DNA of 64,000 bases from Microthrixaceae bacterium. Its GTDB lineage: Bacteria; Actinomycetota; Acidimicrobiia; Acidimicrobiales; Microtrichaceae. The notes beneath the pieces were generated by a model. That model made no database searches and was not told the origin of the DNA. It worked only from the letters and a program-made list of their open reading frames with translations. The stretch spans positions 85,729-149,728 of the forward strand of contig JAMLGK010000007.1 in the NCBI GenBank assembly GCA_023957995.1, written 5' to 3'. The translations under genes were made by a program, and so were the position numbers. This document shows positions 9,381 to 17,626 of this stretch, piece after piece; the first letter of the stretch is position 1; each line of letters begins with the position of its first letter.

Positions 9381-10583
9381 GTGAACGAGACACCGGGGCC
9401 ACCATCGAGCGACAGGGTCATGTCGGCTCCCGACGACACCGGCCGCTTCGGCCGCTTCGGCGGACGGTTCGTGCCCGAGACACTCATGCCTGCAGTGCTG
9501 GAGCTCGAGGAGGCGTTCGTCGAGGCCTGGGCCGACGACTCCTTCCGGGCGGAGCTCGATCATCTGTTGCGCACCTACTCCGGACGGCCGACACCGCTCA
9601 CCGAATGCCCCCGGCTGTCCGAGGAGCTGGGTGTTCGGGTACTGCTCAAGCGTGAGGACCTGAACCACACCGGTTCCCACAAGATCAACAACGTGCTCGG
9701 CCAGGCTCTCCTGGCCCGCCGGATGGGCAAGTCCCGCCTGGTGGCCGAGACCGGTGCCGGACAGCACGGTGTGGCGACCGCGACCGCTGCAGCCCTGCTG
9801 GGCCAGGAGTGCAGGGTCTACATGGGTGAGGTCGACATGGCCCGCCAGGAACTGAACGTGTTCAGGATGCGCCTTCTCGGCGCCGAGGTGATCCCGGCGC
9901 TCAGCGGCAGCCGCACCCTCAAGGATGCGGTCAACGACGCCATGCGTGACTGGGTGGCGAGCGTCGAGGACTCGTACTACTGCCTCGGGTCGGTGATGGG
10001 CCCGCACCCGTACCCGTGGATGGTGCGCGAGTTCCATCGGGTCATCGGCGTCGAGGCCGCCGAACAGGCACGCGATCTGCTGGTCGGCGCGCTGCCCGAT
10101 GTGGTCGTCGCCTGCGTGGGGGGCGGATCGAACGCCGCCGGGATCTTCTCGGGGTTCGCGGAGGAGCCATCGGTGGAGCTGGTAGGGGTCGAACCCGCCG
10201 GCGGTGCCGCGGTCGGCCACGGAGTGCCCGGCATCGTGCACGGCATGATGAGCTACCTCCTGCAGGACGAGTGGGGACAGGTGACCGAGGCGGAGTCGAT
10301 CTCCGCGGGCCTCGACTACCCGGGGGTCGGTCCCGAACACAGCCACCTGTCCGATACGGGGCGGGCGACCTACCCGTCGGTGACCGACGAAGAGGTGGTG
10401 GATGCCTTCGTGCTCCTCAGCCGCACCGAGGGCATCATCCCGGCGCTGGAGTCGGCCCATGCCCTGGCCTGGGTGGCACGGGAGCGGGTCGCCCTGGCCG
10501 GTCGCACCGTGCTGGTGAACCTGTCCGGTCGCGGCGACAAGGACGTGGCGCAGATGATGGACGTTCTGGCGGACCGGCTGTGA
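9381..10583 (+). CDS. trpB: Tryptophan synthase beta chain
   Basis: The canonical TrpB, which condenses indole with L-serine using PLP and pairs with TrpA. The family opening [18 protein letters not shown] is present, the Schiff-base lysine is Lys101 in HTGSHKINN, and GGGSNAAG binds the cofactor phosphate. Length is 400 aa from the GTG at 9381, or 387 aa from the ATG at 9420. The GTG is preferred because a TANNNT box lies 7 nt upstream. The trpA GTG overlaps the stop (GTGA), implying coupled, near-stoichiometric synthesis. It is the second trpB paralogue in the cluster; the TrpB2-type gene lies at 3505. Confidence 0.95.
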   Translation: MNETPGPPSSDRVMSAPDDTGRFGRFGGRFVPETLMPAVLELEEAFVEAWADDSFRAELDHLLRTYSGRPTPLTECPRLSEELGVRVLLKREDLNHTGSHKINNVLGQALLARRMGKSRLVAETGAGQHGVATATAAALLGQECRVYMGEVDMARQELNVFRMRLLGAEVIPALSGSRTLKDAVNDAMRDWVASVEDSYYCLGSVMGPHPYPWMVREFHRVIGVEAAEQARDLLVGALPDVVVACVGGGSNAAGIFSGFAEEPSVELVGVEPAGGAAVGHGVPGIVHGMMSYLLQDEWGQVTEAESISAGLDYPGVGPEHSHLSDTGRATYPSVTDEEVVDAFVLLSRTEGIIPALESAHALAWVARERVALAGRTVLVNLSGRGDKDVAQMMDVLADRL

Positions 10584-11380
10584 GCGGGGAGGTGGGCCAA
10601 CTGGAACGCTCACTCAGGTCGCGCATCGACGCGGGCGGCAAGTGCCTGGTGCCCTACCTGACCGGCGGCCTGCCGCAGGGCCCCGGCGCTGCGTGGACCA
10701 CCACGATGGGTGCGATCGCCGCTGCGGGCGCTGACGGGGTGGAGGTGGGTATCCCGTTCTCCGACCCGGTGATGGATGGTCCCGTGATCCAGGCGGCCTC
10801 CCAGGAGGCGCTGGAGGCCGGAGCCACCCCACAGAGCATCCTCGAGGAACTGACGAGACTCGACCTCGGGGTGCCGACCGCGGTGATGACCTACGCCAAC
10901 CTCGTGTTCCGCTTCGGCTGGGAACGCTTCGCTGCGTCGGTGGCAGAAGCGGGTGTGGCCGCGGCCATCCTGCCCGACGTGCCCCTGGAGGAATCGGGGC
11001 CATGGTGTGACGCTGCCGATGTCGCCGGGGTGGAGACGGTGATGCTGGCTGCACCCACGGGAGACGACGCTCGTCTGGCTGCGGTGGCGGAGCGTTCCGG
11101 GGGGTTCGTCTATGCCGTGGGACTGCTGGGGATCACCGGCGAACGCGAGCGGCTGGCCGACACCTCGAAGGTCATCGCGGCGAGGCTGAAGTCGATGACC
11201 GACAAGCCGGTGCTGGTCGGTGTCGGCATCGGCTCACCCGAACAGGCCGCGGAGGTCTGCGAGGTGGCCGACGGCGTCGTGGTGGGTTCTGCGGTGGTTC
11301 GGTGTGCCCTCGAGACACGTTCCCCCGAAGCTGTGGGTGATCTCGTCGGCGGGTTCCGCGAGGCCCTGGCGCGCGGTTGA
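10580..11380 (+). CDS. trpA: Tryptophan synthase alpha chain
   Basis: A 266-aa TIM-barrel subunit that cleaves indole-3-glycerol phosphate to indole and glyceraldehyde 3-phosphate and channels indole to TrpB. The catalytic pair maps to Glu55 and Asp66 within [22 protein letters not shown] near the N-terminus and [11 protein letters not shown] near the C-terminus are the other signatures. The GTG start overlaps the trpB stop by 4 bp. It ends the trp gene run. A 169-bp spacer to the HU gene follows, with no clear terminator hairpin. Confidence 0.95.
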   Translation: MSGEVGQLERSLRSRIDAGGKCLVPYLTGGLPQGPGAAWTTTMGAIAAAGADGVEVGIPFSDPVMDGPVIQAASQEALEAGATPQSILEELTRLDLGVPTAVMTYANLVFRFGWERFAASVAEAGVAAAILPDVPLEESGPWCDAADVAGVETVMLAAPTGDDARLAAVAERSGGFVYAVGLLGITGERERLADTSKVIAARLKSMTDKPVLVGVGIGSPEQAAEVCEVADGVVVGSAVVRCALETRSPEAVGDLVGGFREALARG

Positions 11381-11481
11381 ACCGGGCGACCGGGCGTGTC
11401 AAGCGCCTGTGGTCGGGTGCGCGCGCTGCGTGTTTGCCTTGAAATTTAGGGCCGAAATGCCGCGGATGGCTCCGAATCCGT

Positions 11482-11487
11482 GATAAT
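11482..11487 (+). promoter_or_regulatory. Promoter -10 candidate for HU
   Basis: GATAAT in the context TGATAATCAC is the closest match to a consensus -10 in the 169-bp trpA-HU spacer. A more AT-rich patch (TTGAAATTTAGG, 11439-11450) lies further upstream. The transcript would have about 60 nt of leader and a strong GGGAGGAA ribosome site. Confidence 0.4.
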
Positions 11488-11549
11488 CACATGGTTGTCA
11501 TCTAGCCGTCACAGTCAGCCCAGCAGTGGGACTGGCCGGGAGGAACAAC

Positions 11550-11834
11550 ATGAACAAGACCGAATTGGTGGAGACAATCTCGCAGCGAACAGAGCTGTCG
11601 AAGAAGGATGTGCAGTCGGTACTCGACGAGTTCGAGTCGATCGCCGGTGACATCGTCGCCAAGGGTGTGGACACCCTGACGATTCCCGGCTTCCTGAAGT
11701 TCGAGCAGACCGACCGCAAGGCCCGCAAGGCCCGCAACCCACAGACCGGCGAAGAGATCGACGTGCCGGCATCGAAGGCGGCGAAGGTCTCCGCTGGTGC
11801 GAAGTTGAAGAAGCGCGCCAAGAACCAGGCCTGA
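11550..11834 (+). CDS. hup: HU-family DNA-binding protein
   Basis: A 94-aa histone-like nucleoid protein that bends and compacts DNA as a dimer. The sequence begins MNKTELVETI, with IPGFLKFEQ and the DNA-binding arm region RKARNPQTGEEI typical of HU, and a short Lys-rich C-terminus. It is normal HU length, without the long basic tail of mycobacterial HupB. The ATG at 11550 has GGGAGGAA 6 nt upstream; an upstream ATG at 11526 is not needed. It is monocistronic, with its own promoter and a downstream hairpin. Confidence 0.95.
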   Translation: MNKTELVETISQRTELSKKDVQSVLDEFESIAGDIVAKGVDTLTIPGFLKFEQTDRKARKARNPQTGEEIDVPASKAAKVSAGAKLKKRAKNQA

Positions 11835-11872
11835 TCCACCGCGCCGGACACGGTGCGATTCCAGTACTTCCA

Positions 11873-11902
11873 CGACTCCCGGCCTCCAAGGGTCGGGAGT
11901 CG
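11873..11902 (+). terminator. Hairpin downstream of HU
   Basis: A 9-bp perfect stem, CGACTCCCG (11873-11881) with CGGGAGTCG (11894-11902), has a 12-nt loop. No T-tract follows, as is common for actinobacterial intrinsic terminators. Confidence 0.6.
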
Positions 11903-11935
11903 TCGCGTCCGCCCTCGGCCGCCCTGTCGGAGATC

Positions 11936-11948
11936 TAGGGTCTGGACC
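11936..11948 (+). promoter_or_regulatory. Leaderless promoter of bcp
   Basis: TAGGGT (11936-11941), 7 nt, then the ATG at 11949. No ribosome binding site is seen. Confidence 0.5.
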
Positions 11949-12416
11949 ATGAGTGACGCTGACCGACTGAATCCGGGTGATCGAGCCCCGGCCTTCCACC
12001 TCGCCGACCAACACGGCGCCAAGCATCGACTGTCGGAGTTCAAGGGCTCCAGGGTGATGATCTTCTTCTATCCCAAGGCCAACACACCGGGCTGTACCAC
12101 CCAGGCCTGTGCGCTGCGCGACATAGCTGGGGAGATCGGCGACACGGCCATCGTGGGCATAAGCCCCGATGAGCCCGACAAGCTCGAGAAGTTCGACACC
12201 AAGCACTCGCTGGGGTTCACCCTGCTGAGCGATCCCGACCACGAGGTCGCCGAGAAGTACGCGGTCTGGGGCGAGAAGAAGATGTACGGCAAGTCCTACA
12301 TGGGGATCATCCGCAGCGCCTTCCTCATCGACGAGAAGGGCAAGGTCGAGCAGGCCTGGTACAAGGTGAGCCCGAAGGACACCCCCAAGAAGCTGCTCGC
12401 CGCGCTCGACCAGTAG
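11949..12416 (+). CDS. bcp: Thioredoxin-dependent peroxiredoxin (BCP/PrxQ type)
   Basis: A 155-aa thiol peroxidase that reduces hydrogen peroxide and organic hydroperoxides in the cytoplasm. The peroxidatic Cys49 is in NTPGCTTQAC, and the resolving Cys54 five residues on defines the atypical 2-Cys BCP/PrxQ subgroup. FFYPKANTPGCT and VWGEKKMYGKSYMGI are family blocks. The ATG at 11949 is set by homologue-like length and a leaderless promoter box. The gene is alone between HU and a convergent small membrane-protein gene. Confidence 0.93.
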   Translation: MSDADRLNPGDRAPAFHLADQHGAKHRLSEFKGSRVMIFFYPKANTPGCTTQACALRDIAGEIGDTAIVGISPDEPDKLEKFDTKHSLGFTLLSDPDHEVAEKYAVWGEKKMYGKSYMGIIRSAFLIDEKGKVEQAWYKVSPKDTPKKLLAALDQ

Positions 12417-12434
12417 GGCGGTCCCGGCGGGGGC

Positions 12435-12602
12435 TCAGTCGCGGTTGGCGTCGAGTTCGGCGAGTCGGGCCTCGAACTGCTTGTCGGCGGAGTTGATGGC
12501 AATCTGCCTTCCGACCACGGCCGCGATCAGCGCCAGCGCGATCAACGACAACCAGCGACCCAGGTGGCCCGAGTTCTCCTCTGAGACTGCATCTTCGCTC
12601 AT
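12435..12602 (-). CDS. Small single-pass membrane protein, 55 aa
   Basis: The translation has a short acidic N-terminus (MSEDAVSEEN), one hydrophobic helix (WLSLIALALIAAVVG, about residues 17-31) and a charged, helix-prone tail (FEARLAELDANRD). No family is recognised. Support as a gene comes from a clean membrane-helix profile and from TAGGTT placed exactly 6 nt before the ATG (12609-12614), the same leaderless promoter geometry as neighbouring genes. It is convergent with bcp and divergent from tRNA-Leu. Function unknown. Confidence 0.55.
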   Translation of the reverse strand: MSEDAVSEENSGHLGRWLSLIALALIAAVVGRQIAINSADKQFEARLAELDANRD

Positions 12603-12614
12603 GTCCTGAACCTA
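12603..12614 (-). promoter_or_regulatory. Leaderless promoter of the 55-aa membrane protein
   Basis: On the minus strand TAGGTT occupies 12614-12609, followed by the 6-nt CAGGAC and then the ATG at 12602. Confidence 0.45.
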
Positions 12615-12694
12615 TCGGATCGGGGAGCCCGACCCGACAGGGTGCGCGATGGGGCCCACCGAGTACGTCCTGCTGTCGCCGTGTACCGGCGCGC

Positions 12695-12700
12695 TAGAGT
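12695..12700 (+). promoter_or_regulatory. Promoter -10 candidate for tRNA-Leu
   Basis: TAGAGT (12695-12700) lies 31 nt ahead of the tRNA 5' end. No convincing -35 box is seen. Confidence 0.3.
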
Positions 12701-12731
12701 CGTCGCCTCGGTGGGCCCGCGGGCCTGCCAT

Positions 12732-12814
12732 GCCCGGGTGGCGGAATGGCAGACGCGGCGGACTCAAAATCCGCTGTCCGAAAGGGCGTGTGGGTTCAAA
12801 TCCCACCCCGGGCA
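12732..12814 (+). tRNA. tRNA-Leu (anticodon CAA)
   Basis: A class II tRNA with a 7-bp acceptor stem GCCCGGG/CCCGGGC, a D-arm region beginning TGGCGGAATGGCAGACGC, the anticodon stem GCGGA/TCCGC enclosing loop CTCAAAA (anticodon CAA, 12765-12767, reading UUG), a long variable arm, and a T-arm GTGGG-TTCAAAT-CCCAC. The discriminator is A. The 3' CCA is not encoded. A 15-bp tandem repeat starts within 4 nt of its end. Confidence 0.95.
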
Positions 12815-12817
12815 CTC

Positions 12818-12907
12818 TGTTCTGGTCGGCGCAGCGTTGCTCGACTTGCTGTTGCTCGACACGCTGTTGCTCGACACGCTGTTGATCGACACAGCGTTGG
12901 TCGGCGC
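12818..12907. repeat. 15-bp tandem repeat, about six copies, after tRNA-Leu
   Basis: Core unit GCTGTTGCTCGACAC is perfect at 12848-12862 and 12863-12877, has one change at 12878-12892, and is more diverged at 12833-12847, 12893-12907 and 12818-12832. The copies are head to tail with no spacers, so this is a minisatellite and not a CRISPR. It fills the start of the 186-bp gap before the next gene. Confidence 0.85.
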
Positions 12908-12987
12908 CCGGGGGTGCGTGCACCCGGTGCCGCGGCCCGGATGCGCGCAGGGGGAGGCGGTGCGACCGCGGGCGGATACCCCGGGCG

Positions 12988-13000
12988 TACAGTTGGCGCG
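12988..13000 (+). promoter_or_regulatory. Leaderless promoter of the coiled-coil protein
   Basis: TACAGT (12988-12993) is followed by 7 nt and the ATG at 13001. Confidence 0.5.
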
Positions 13001-13291
13001 ATGTTGGTCGAACGGCGGTTGCGTGGTGTGGGCAAGCGTCTCGCCGAGCTGCGCGAGGAACTGCGGGTCGCCGATGAGCAGGTGACGCACTTCGCAGATG
13101 TGTCCGACGACACGCGGATACGTTCGCTCGTGTCGGAGACCCCACTGGCCGACCAGGAACATCGGGAGGCCCAGCGCACCACCAATGCGATGGAACGGCA
13201 CCGCCAGGACCTCCGGGACCAGATAGCGCGCCTGGAGATCGAACAGGACGAGCTTCTCGACCGTCTGAACTCCCGGCGATCGGGCGGCTAG
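13001..13291 (+). CDS. Small coiled-coil protein of unknown function
   Basis: A 96-aa, strongly charged, helix-rich protein. Residues 8-30 (RGVGKRLAELREELRVADEQ) and 65-92 (ERHRQDLRDQIARLEIEQDE) have heptad-like spacing of Leu and Ile, suggesting a helical hairpin or dimer. There is no signal peptide or membrane helix. The ATG is fixed by a TANNNT box 7 nt upstream. It lies just ahead of the ANTAR response regulator on the same strand. No function can be assigned from sequence. Confidence 0.65.
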   Translation: MLVERRLRGVGKRLAELREELRVADEQVTHFADVSDDTRIRSLVSETPLADQEHREAQRTTNAMERHRQDLRDQIARLEIEQDELLDRLNSRRSGG

Positions 13292-13342
13292 TGCACATCC
13301 GGGGCAGCGGGGGATGGGCACGGAATCAGGCCCCTGCGTGCC

Positions 13343-13348
13343 TAGACT
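13343..13348 (+). promoter_or_regulatory. Promoter -10 of the ANTAR regulator
   Basis: TAGACT (13343-13348) with a leader of about 40 nt. The leader contains the purine-rich ribosome site GAGGAAGG directly upstream of the TTG start at 13396. Confidence 0.45.
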
Positions 13349-13395
13349 GAGCTGGTCGGTACCCACTGATTCGACCAGGACTGAGGAAGGCAACG

Positions 13396-13989
13396 TTGCC
13401 AACCCGGGTAGTAGTTGCAGAGGACGAAGCCATCATCCGCATGGACCTGCGGGAGTTGCTGGTCGAAGAGGGCTACGACGTGGTCGGTGAGGCCGGGCGC
13501 GGCGACGTGGCCCTGGCGCTCGTGAACGAACACCATCCCGATGTGGCGCTGCTCGACATCAAGATGCCCGGAATGGACGGGATCTCGGTGGCACGGCGCA
13601 TCAATGCCGAACGGGCCTGCGCAGTGGTGCTGGTGACCGCGTTCTCCCAGCGCGAGCTGATCGAGGAGGCGACCGACGCAGGCGTGCACGGCTATGTCGT
13701 CAAGCCCTTCGAGCGCCACGACCTGGTACCCGCGATCGAGGTGGCGCTGGCACGCTTCCAGGCCGAGAGCCTCCTCGCCGAGCAGGTTGCCAACGCAGAG
13801 GAGCGCCTCGAGGTGCGCAAGCTGGTCGACCGGGCCAAGGGGCGCCTGATGGACTCCAACGGCCTCTCCGAGGCCGACGCCTTCGGGTTCATACAGCGAA
13901 CCGCGATGCAGTCCCGCCGCCAGATGCGCGACGTGGCAGAGGAGATTCTCTCGGGCGCACTCACCCCCGAGGCGATGTCCAACTCCTGA
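13396..13989 (+). CDS. pdtaR: ANTAR-domain response regulator (PdtaR-like)
   Basis: A 197-aa two-domain regulator: a receiver domain (1-120) with phospho-acceptor Asp54 in ALLDIKMPG and the conserved Lys in VVKPF, then an ANTAR RNA-binding domain (about 128-190, LVDRAKGRLMDSNGLSE...AFGFIQRTA). Proteins of this type are phosphorylated by PdtaS-like histidine kinases and bind paired hairpins in nascent RNA to cause antitermination. The kinase is not in this window. The start is a TTG supported by a GAGGAAGG ribosome site. Dual ANTAR hairpin targets were not identified nearby. Confidence 0.9.
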   Translation: MPTRVVVAEDEAIIRMDLRELLVEEGYDVVGEAGRGDVALALVNEHHPDVALLDIKMPGMDGISVARRINAERACAVVLVTAFSQRELIEEATDAGVHGYVVKPFERHDLVPAIEVALARFQAESLLAEQVANAEERLEVRKLVDRAKGRLMDSNGLSEADAFGFIQRTAMQSRRQMRDVAEEILSGALTPEAMSNS

Positions 13990-14060
13990 GCTGGTCTGCT
14001 CACCGGTCGCGGGTCCGGCACCCCGGCGGGATCAGAGTTCCTGCTCGGCGCTGCAGCACC

Positions 14061-14073
14061 TAGCCTCCGGTCG
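14061..14073 (+). promoter_or_regulatory. Leaderless promoter of polA
   Basis: TAGCCT (14061-14066), 7 nt, then the GTG at 14074. Confidence 0.5.
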
Positions 14074-16743
14074 GTGCCCACGCTGATGCTGATCGACGGG
14101 AACTCGCTCACCTACAGGGCGTTCCACGCACTACCGACCGACCTGCAGACCTCATCGGGACAGGTGACCAACGCCGTGTTCGGGTTCACCTCGATGATGC
14201 TGAACCTGGTGCGGGACCACAGGCCCGACCGGGTGGTGGTCACCTTCGACCGGCCCGAGAAGACGTTCCGCCACGAGATGGTCGACACCTACAAGGCCAA
14301 CCGGGATGCCGCTCCGGACATCCTGCGTCAACAGATGGGTCTGGTCCGCCAGGTGGTGGAGACCTTCGCACTCCCGATGGTCGATGTGGCCGGCTACGAG
14401 GCCGATGACGTGATCGCCACCCTCGCCACCGCTGCGGCCGGGGACGGAGACGACGTGATCATCGTGACGGGTGATCGCGACAGCTACCAGCTCGTGTCCG
14501 ATCCGCACATCCGGGTGCTCTACAACAAACGTGGGGTGTCGGACTACGCCCTCTACGACGAGGCGGGCATCGAGGAGCGCACCGGAGTGCACCCCTCCAG
14601 GTACGTCACCTATGCGGCGCTGCGGGGCGACACCTCCGACAACCTCCCCGGTGTGCCCGGCGTCGGCGAGAAGACCGCGGCCAAGCTCGTGAACACCTAC
14701 GGCGACCTGGACGGGATATTCGCCCACGCCGAGGACCAGACCCCCAAGCTCCGCTCGAACCTGATCGAGCACGAGGAGCGTGCACGCAGCAACCTCGAGA
14801 TGATGAACCTGGTCCGCGATGTGCCGCTGCCCGATGAGGCATACGACCAGGACCAGGGTGATGTCGATCCCGAAGCGGTCGTCGAGCTGTTCAACTTCCT
14901 GGAGTTCCCGAGTCTGATCCCGCGCCTGCCGGAAGCGTTTCCCGAGCTCTTCGGCGACGGAATCGCCCCCGGCGGCACCGAGCTGACCGTGCTCGAGGCC
15001 GAGGTGGTCGTTGCGGATGAACGGATCGACCTGGCGGCGCAGTTGGAGCGGGCGGCCGGCGAAGGGGCCGCGGTGTTGCTCGGCGACTGGGAAGGTGAGC
15101 CGGGCAGATCCGCTCTGAGCGGTGTGGCGGTGGTCACCGACGCCGACTCGGGTGAGGTGCTCTGGGTTCCCGCGGAGTTCCTCGATGGGCTCTCGGGAGC
15201 ACTGGCCGAGGGACGTGTGCCGGTCATCAGCCATGATGCGAAGCCTCTGATCCGTTCCCTGTTGGCACTCGGTGCGGACCTGACGTCGCTGCAGATGGAC
15301 ACCGCTCTGGCTGCGTACCTGATCGATCCTTCCGACGCGACCTACGGCCTCACCGAACTCCTGGCCCGCTACGCGGGCGCAGAGCTACCCGGCGAGTCCG
15401 CGCCCGAGGACGGCCAGTTGGACCTGGGCGGCGACTCGGTGGACCGCTCGCTCGTCGCTGCACGCCGGGCCCTGGGCGTGGCATGTCTGGCCGCACCGTT
15501 GGCGGAGGCGGTCGAGGCCCGAGGGCTCTCGAGGTTGGCCGACGATATCGAGACCCCGCTGGTGAGGGTCCTGGCCAAGATGGAACACGTCGGTGTGGGT
15601 GTGGACCGCAAGGTGCTGGAGGACCTGGCGGAATCGCTGCGGTCGGAGTGTGACCGGGAGCGCGCCGCGGTGCTGGAGGCAGCCGGTGAGGACTTCAACG
15701 TCAACTCGACGCCACAACTGCGCACCATCCTGTTCGACAAGCTGGGCCTGCCGCCCCAGAAGAAGACCAAGACAGGCCCCTCGACGGACCACCAGACCCT
15801 CGAGAAGCTCCGTGGCGAACACCCCATCATCGAGCACCTGCTGGCCTACCGCGAGGTGGAGAAGCTCCGCTCCACCTACGGCGAGGGGCTTCTGGCCGAG
15901 GTCGCCGACGACGGACGTATCCACGCCACGTTCAACCAGACCGTGGCGCGCACCGGCCGGTTGTCGTCGGACCAGCCGAACCTGCACAACATCCCCGTCC
16001 GCACCGAGGCCGGCAGGCGGTTCCGCAAGGCGTTCGTGCCCGCGGAGGGCACCGAGATGCTGGTGGCCGACTACAACCAGATCGAGCTGCGCTGCATCGC
16101 GCACCTCTCGGGAGATCCGGGGCTGGTGGACGCCTTCACCACCGGTGAGGACATCCACACCCGGACCGCCGCAAGCGTGTTCGGCGTGGCGCCGCAGGAT
16201 GTGACCATCGAGCAGCGATCGAAGGCGAAGATGGTCTCCTACGGCCTCGCGTACGGAATGGAGGCCTACGGGCTGGGCCAGCGTCTCGCCATCCCCACGG
16301 GCGAGGCCCAGCAGATCCTGGATGCCTATTTCGCGGCGTTCCCCAGCGTGCGCCAGTTCATGGACGACACGGTTGCCGAAGCCCGCGACAAGGGCTACAC
16401 CGAGACCGAGTTCGGCCGCCGCCGTCGTATCCCGGAGCTGTCCTCCAACCAGCGCAACGTGCGCATGGCAGGGGAGCGCCAGGCGATGAACGCACCCATC
16501 CAGGGTCTCGCGGCCGACATCTTCAAGGTTGCGCTGGTCCGCCTCGACCGCATCCTGGAGCCCGCATCGCTGGGTCGGGTGGTGCTGCAGGTACACGACG
16601 AAGTGATCCTCGAGGTGCCTCCCGAGCGCATGGACGAGGCCTCCGAGCAGGTGCTGGAGGCGATGTCGGGTGCCTTCGACCTGCGGGTCCCGTTGGAGGT
16701 CAACATGTCGCACGGTTCGAGTTGGGCCGCGGCGAAGGGCTGA
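14074..16743 (+). CDS. polA: DNA polymerase I
   Basis: An 889-aa repair and Okazaki-maturation polymerase with an N-terminal 5'-3' exonuclease/flap domain (about 1-290), a vestigial 3'-5' exonuclease region (about 310-490) and a family A polymerase domain (about 505-889). Motif A is DYNQIELR with Asp666, motif C is VHDE with Asp842, and the O-helix reads RSKAKMVSYGLAYGM. Tyr723 occupies the position of the dideoxy-discriminating Phe of Taq and E. coli Pol I, as known in mycobacterial PolA. The third exonuclease Asp motif is not visible, so proofreading is probably absent. GTG start with a leaderless promoter box. The gene ends 3 nt before the methyltransferase. Confidence 0.96.
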   Translation: MPTLMLIDGNSLTYRAFHALPTDLQTSSGQVTNAVFGFTSMMLNLVRDHRPDRVVVTFDRPEKTFRHEMVDTYKANRDAAPDILRQQMGLVRQVVETFALPMVDVAGYEADDVIATLATAAAGDGDDVIIVTGDRDSYQLVSDPHIRVLYNKRGVSDYALYDEAGIEERTGVHPSRYVTYAALRGDTSDNLPGVPGVGEKTAAKLVNTYGDLDGIFAHAEDQTPKLRSNLIEHEERARSNLEMMNLVRDVPLPDEAYDQDQGDVDPEAVVELFNFLEFPSLIPRLPEAFPELFGDGIAPGGTELTVLEAEVVVADERIDLAAQLERAAGEGAAVLLGDWEGEPGRSALSGVAVVTDADSGEVLWVPAEFLDGLSGALAEGRVPVISHDAKPLIRSLLALGADLTSLQMDTALAAYLIDPSDATYGLTELLARYAGAELPGESAPEDGQLDLGGDSVDRSLVAARRALGVACLAAPLAEAVEARGLSRLADDIETPLVRVLAKMEHVGVGVDRKVLEDLAESLRSECDRERAAVLEAAGEDFNVNSTPQLRTILFDKLGLPPQKKTKTGPSTDHQTLEKLRGEHPIIEHLLAYREVEKLRSTYGEGLLAEVADDGRIHATFNQTVARTGRLSSDQPNLHNIPVRTEAGRRFRKAFVPAEGTEMLVADYNQIELRCIAHLSGDPGLVDAFTTGEDIHTRTAASVFGVAPQDVTIEQRSKAKMVSYGLAYGMEAYGLGQRLAIPTGEAQQILDAYFAAFPSVRQFMDDTVAEARDKGYTETEFGRRRRIPELSSNQRNVRMAGERQAMNAPIQGLAADIFKVALVRLDRILEPASLGRVVLQVHDEVILEVPPERMDEASEQVLEAMSGAFDLRVPLEVNMSHGSSWAAAKG

Positions 16744-16746
16744 ACG

Positions 16747-17547
16747 ATGCCGGAGCCCGCTGCCGACCCCCGAGAACCGGAGCCGCACTGGTTCGAGGAG
16801 CTCGCGGATCACATGGGTCCCGCCTACCTGCGCTACTCCTTCACGCGCGGCACTTGCCAGGAGGTCGCCTTCCTCGTTGACGCACTGGGTCTGTCGGCGG
16901 GTTCGACGGTGCTGGACGTGGGCTGTGGCCCGGGCCGCCATGCGGTGGAACTGGCCGAGCAGGGGATACGGGTGGTCGGTGTCGACATCAGCGAGCGATT
17001 CGTGGCGGTGGCACGCGACCTGGCCGAACAGCGCGGCGTCGGCGACCTGGTGCAGTTCCACCGCGCCGATGCCCGCAAGATGGTCGGCGACGATCGCTTC
17101 GACGGCCTGGGTGTCGACGCGGCGATCTCCCTGTGCCAGGGAGCCTTCGGACTCGCCGGACTGCCCGATCCGGACGATCCCGCCAACCTGGGTCCCGACA
17201 CAGCGGTGTTGACGGGCATGCGCAACGCTCTGGGCGCGGCCGGCCGCATAGCCGTTTCGGCCTTCTCGTCGTACTTCCAGGTGCGCTGGTTGGAGGAACA
17301 GGACAACTTCGACGCCGCCTCCGCGGTCAACCACGAGACCACCGAGGTCGCCAACGAGGCGGGTGAGGCAGTACCCGCCGAACTCTGGACCACCTGTTAC
17401 ACCCCGCGCGAACTGGTGTTGGTGGCCGAACGAAGTGGTTTCGAGGTCGACCACGTGTGGTCGGTCAGCCCCGGTGGATACACCCGTCGGGTGCCCGATA
17501 CCGACAGCCACGAGTTCCTGCTGCTGGCACATCGCGCCGGGTCCTGA
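16747..17547 (+). CDS. Class I SAM-dependent methyltransferase
   Basis: A 266-aa Rossmann-fold methyltransferase. Motif I is VLDVGCGPGRH (about residues 55-65), followed by VVGVDIS as the acidic post-I motif and HRADARKM. The opening WFEELADHMGPAYLRYSFTRGT and the strand AISLCQGAFGL resemble small-molecule methyltransferases of the UbiE-like clan, but the substrate cannot be assigned. The ATG at 16747 follows the polA stop by 3 nt, so it is probably co-transcribed with polA. It ends about 80 nt before rpsA. Confidence 0.8.
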   Translation: MPEPAADPREPEPHWFEELADHMGPAYLRYSFTRGTCQEVAFLVDALGLSAGSTVLDVGCGPGRHAVELAEQGIRVVGVDISERFVAVARDLAEQRGVGDLVQFHRADARKMVGDDRFDGLGVDAAISLCQGAFGLAGLPDPDDPANLGPDTAVLTGMRNALGAAGRIAVSAFSSYFQVRWLEEQDNFDAASAVNHETTEVANEAGEAVPAELWTTCYTPRELVLVAERSGFEVDHVWSVSPGGYTRRVPDTDSHEFLLLAHRAGS

Positions 17548-17626
17548 GCGCTGGCACTTTCGGCTGGTCCACGCCAGCGAGTACCCTCGTCAGGTTCCCT
17601 GTCCCTCTACCCCTAAGAGCCAACAC

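Noticed and set aside
12732..12814. tRNA-Leu as an integration site of a genomic island
   Set aside because: No integrase, no direct repeat of the tRNA 3' end and no change in gene style nearby.
12818..12907. CRISPR-like array
   Set aside because: Units are contiguous 15-mers without unique spacers, and no cas genes are present.
12642..13085. Protein reading through the tRNA and the 15-bp repeats (LLDTLLLDT pattern)
   Set aside because: The frame spans a complete tRNA-Leu gene and exists only because 15 is a multiple of three.
15385..17532. A 715-codon minus-strand frame opposite polA
   Set aside because: Composition is typical of an antisense frame, and polA and the methyltransferase on the other strand have clear motifs.
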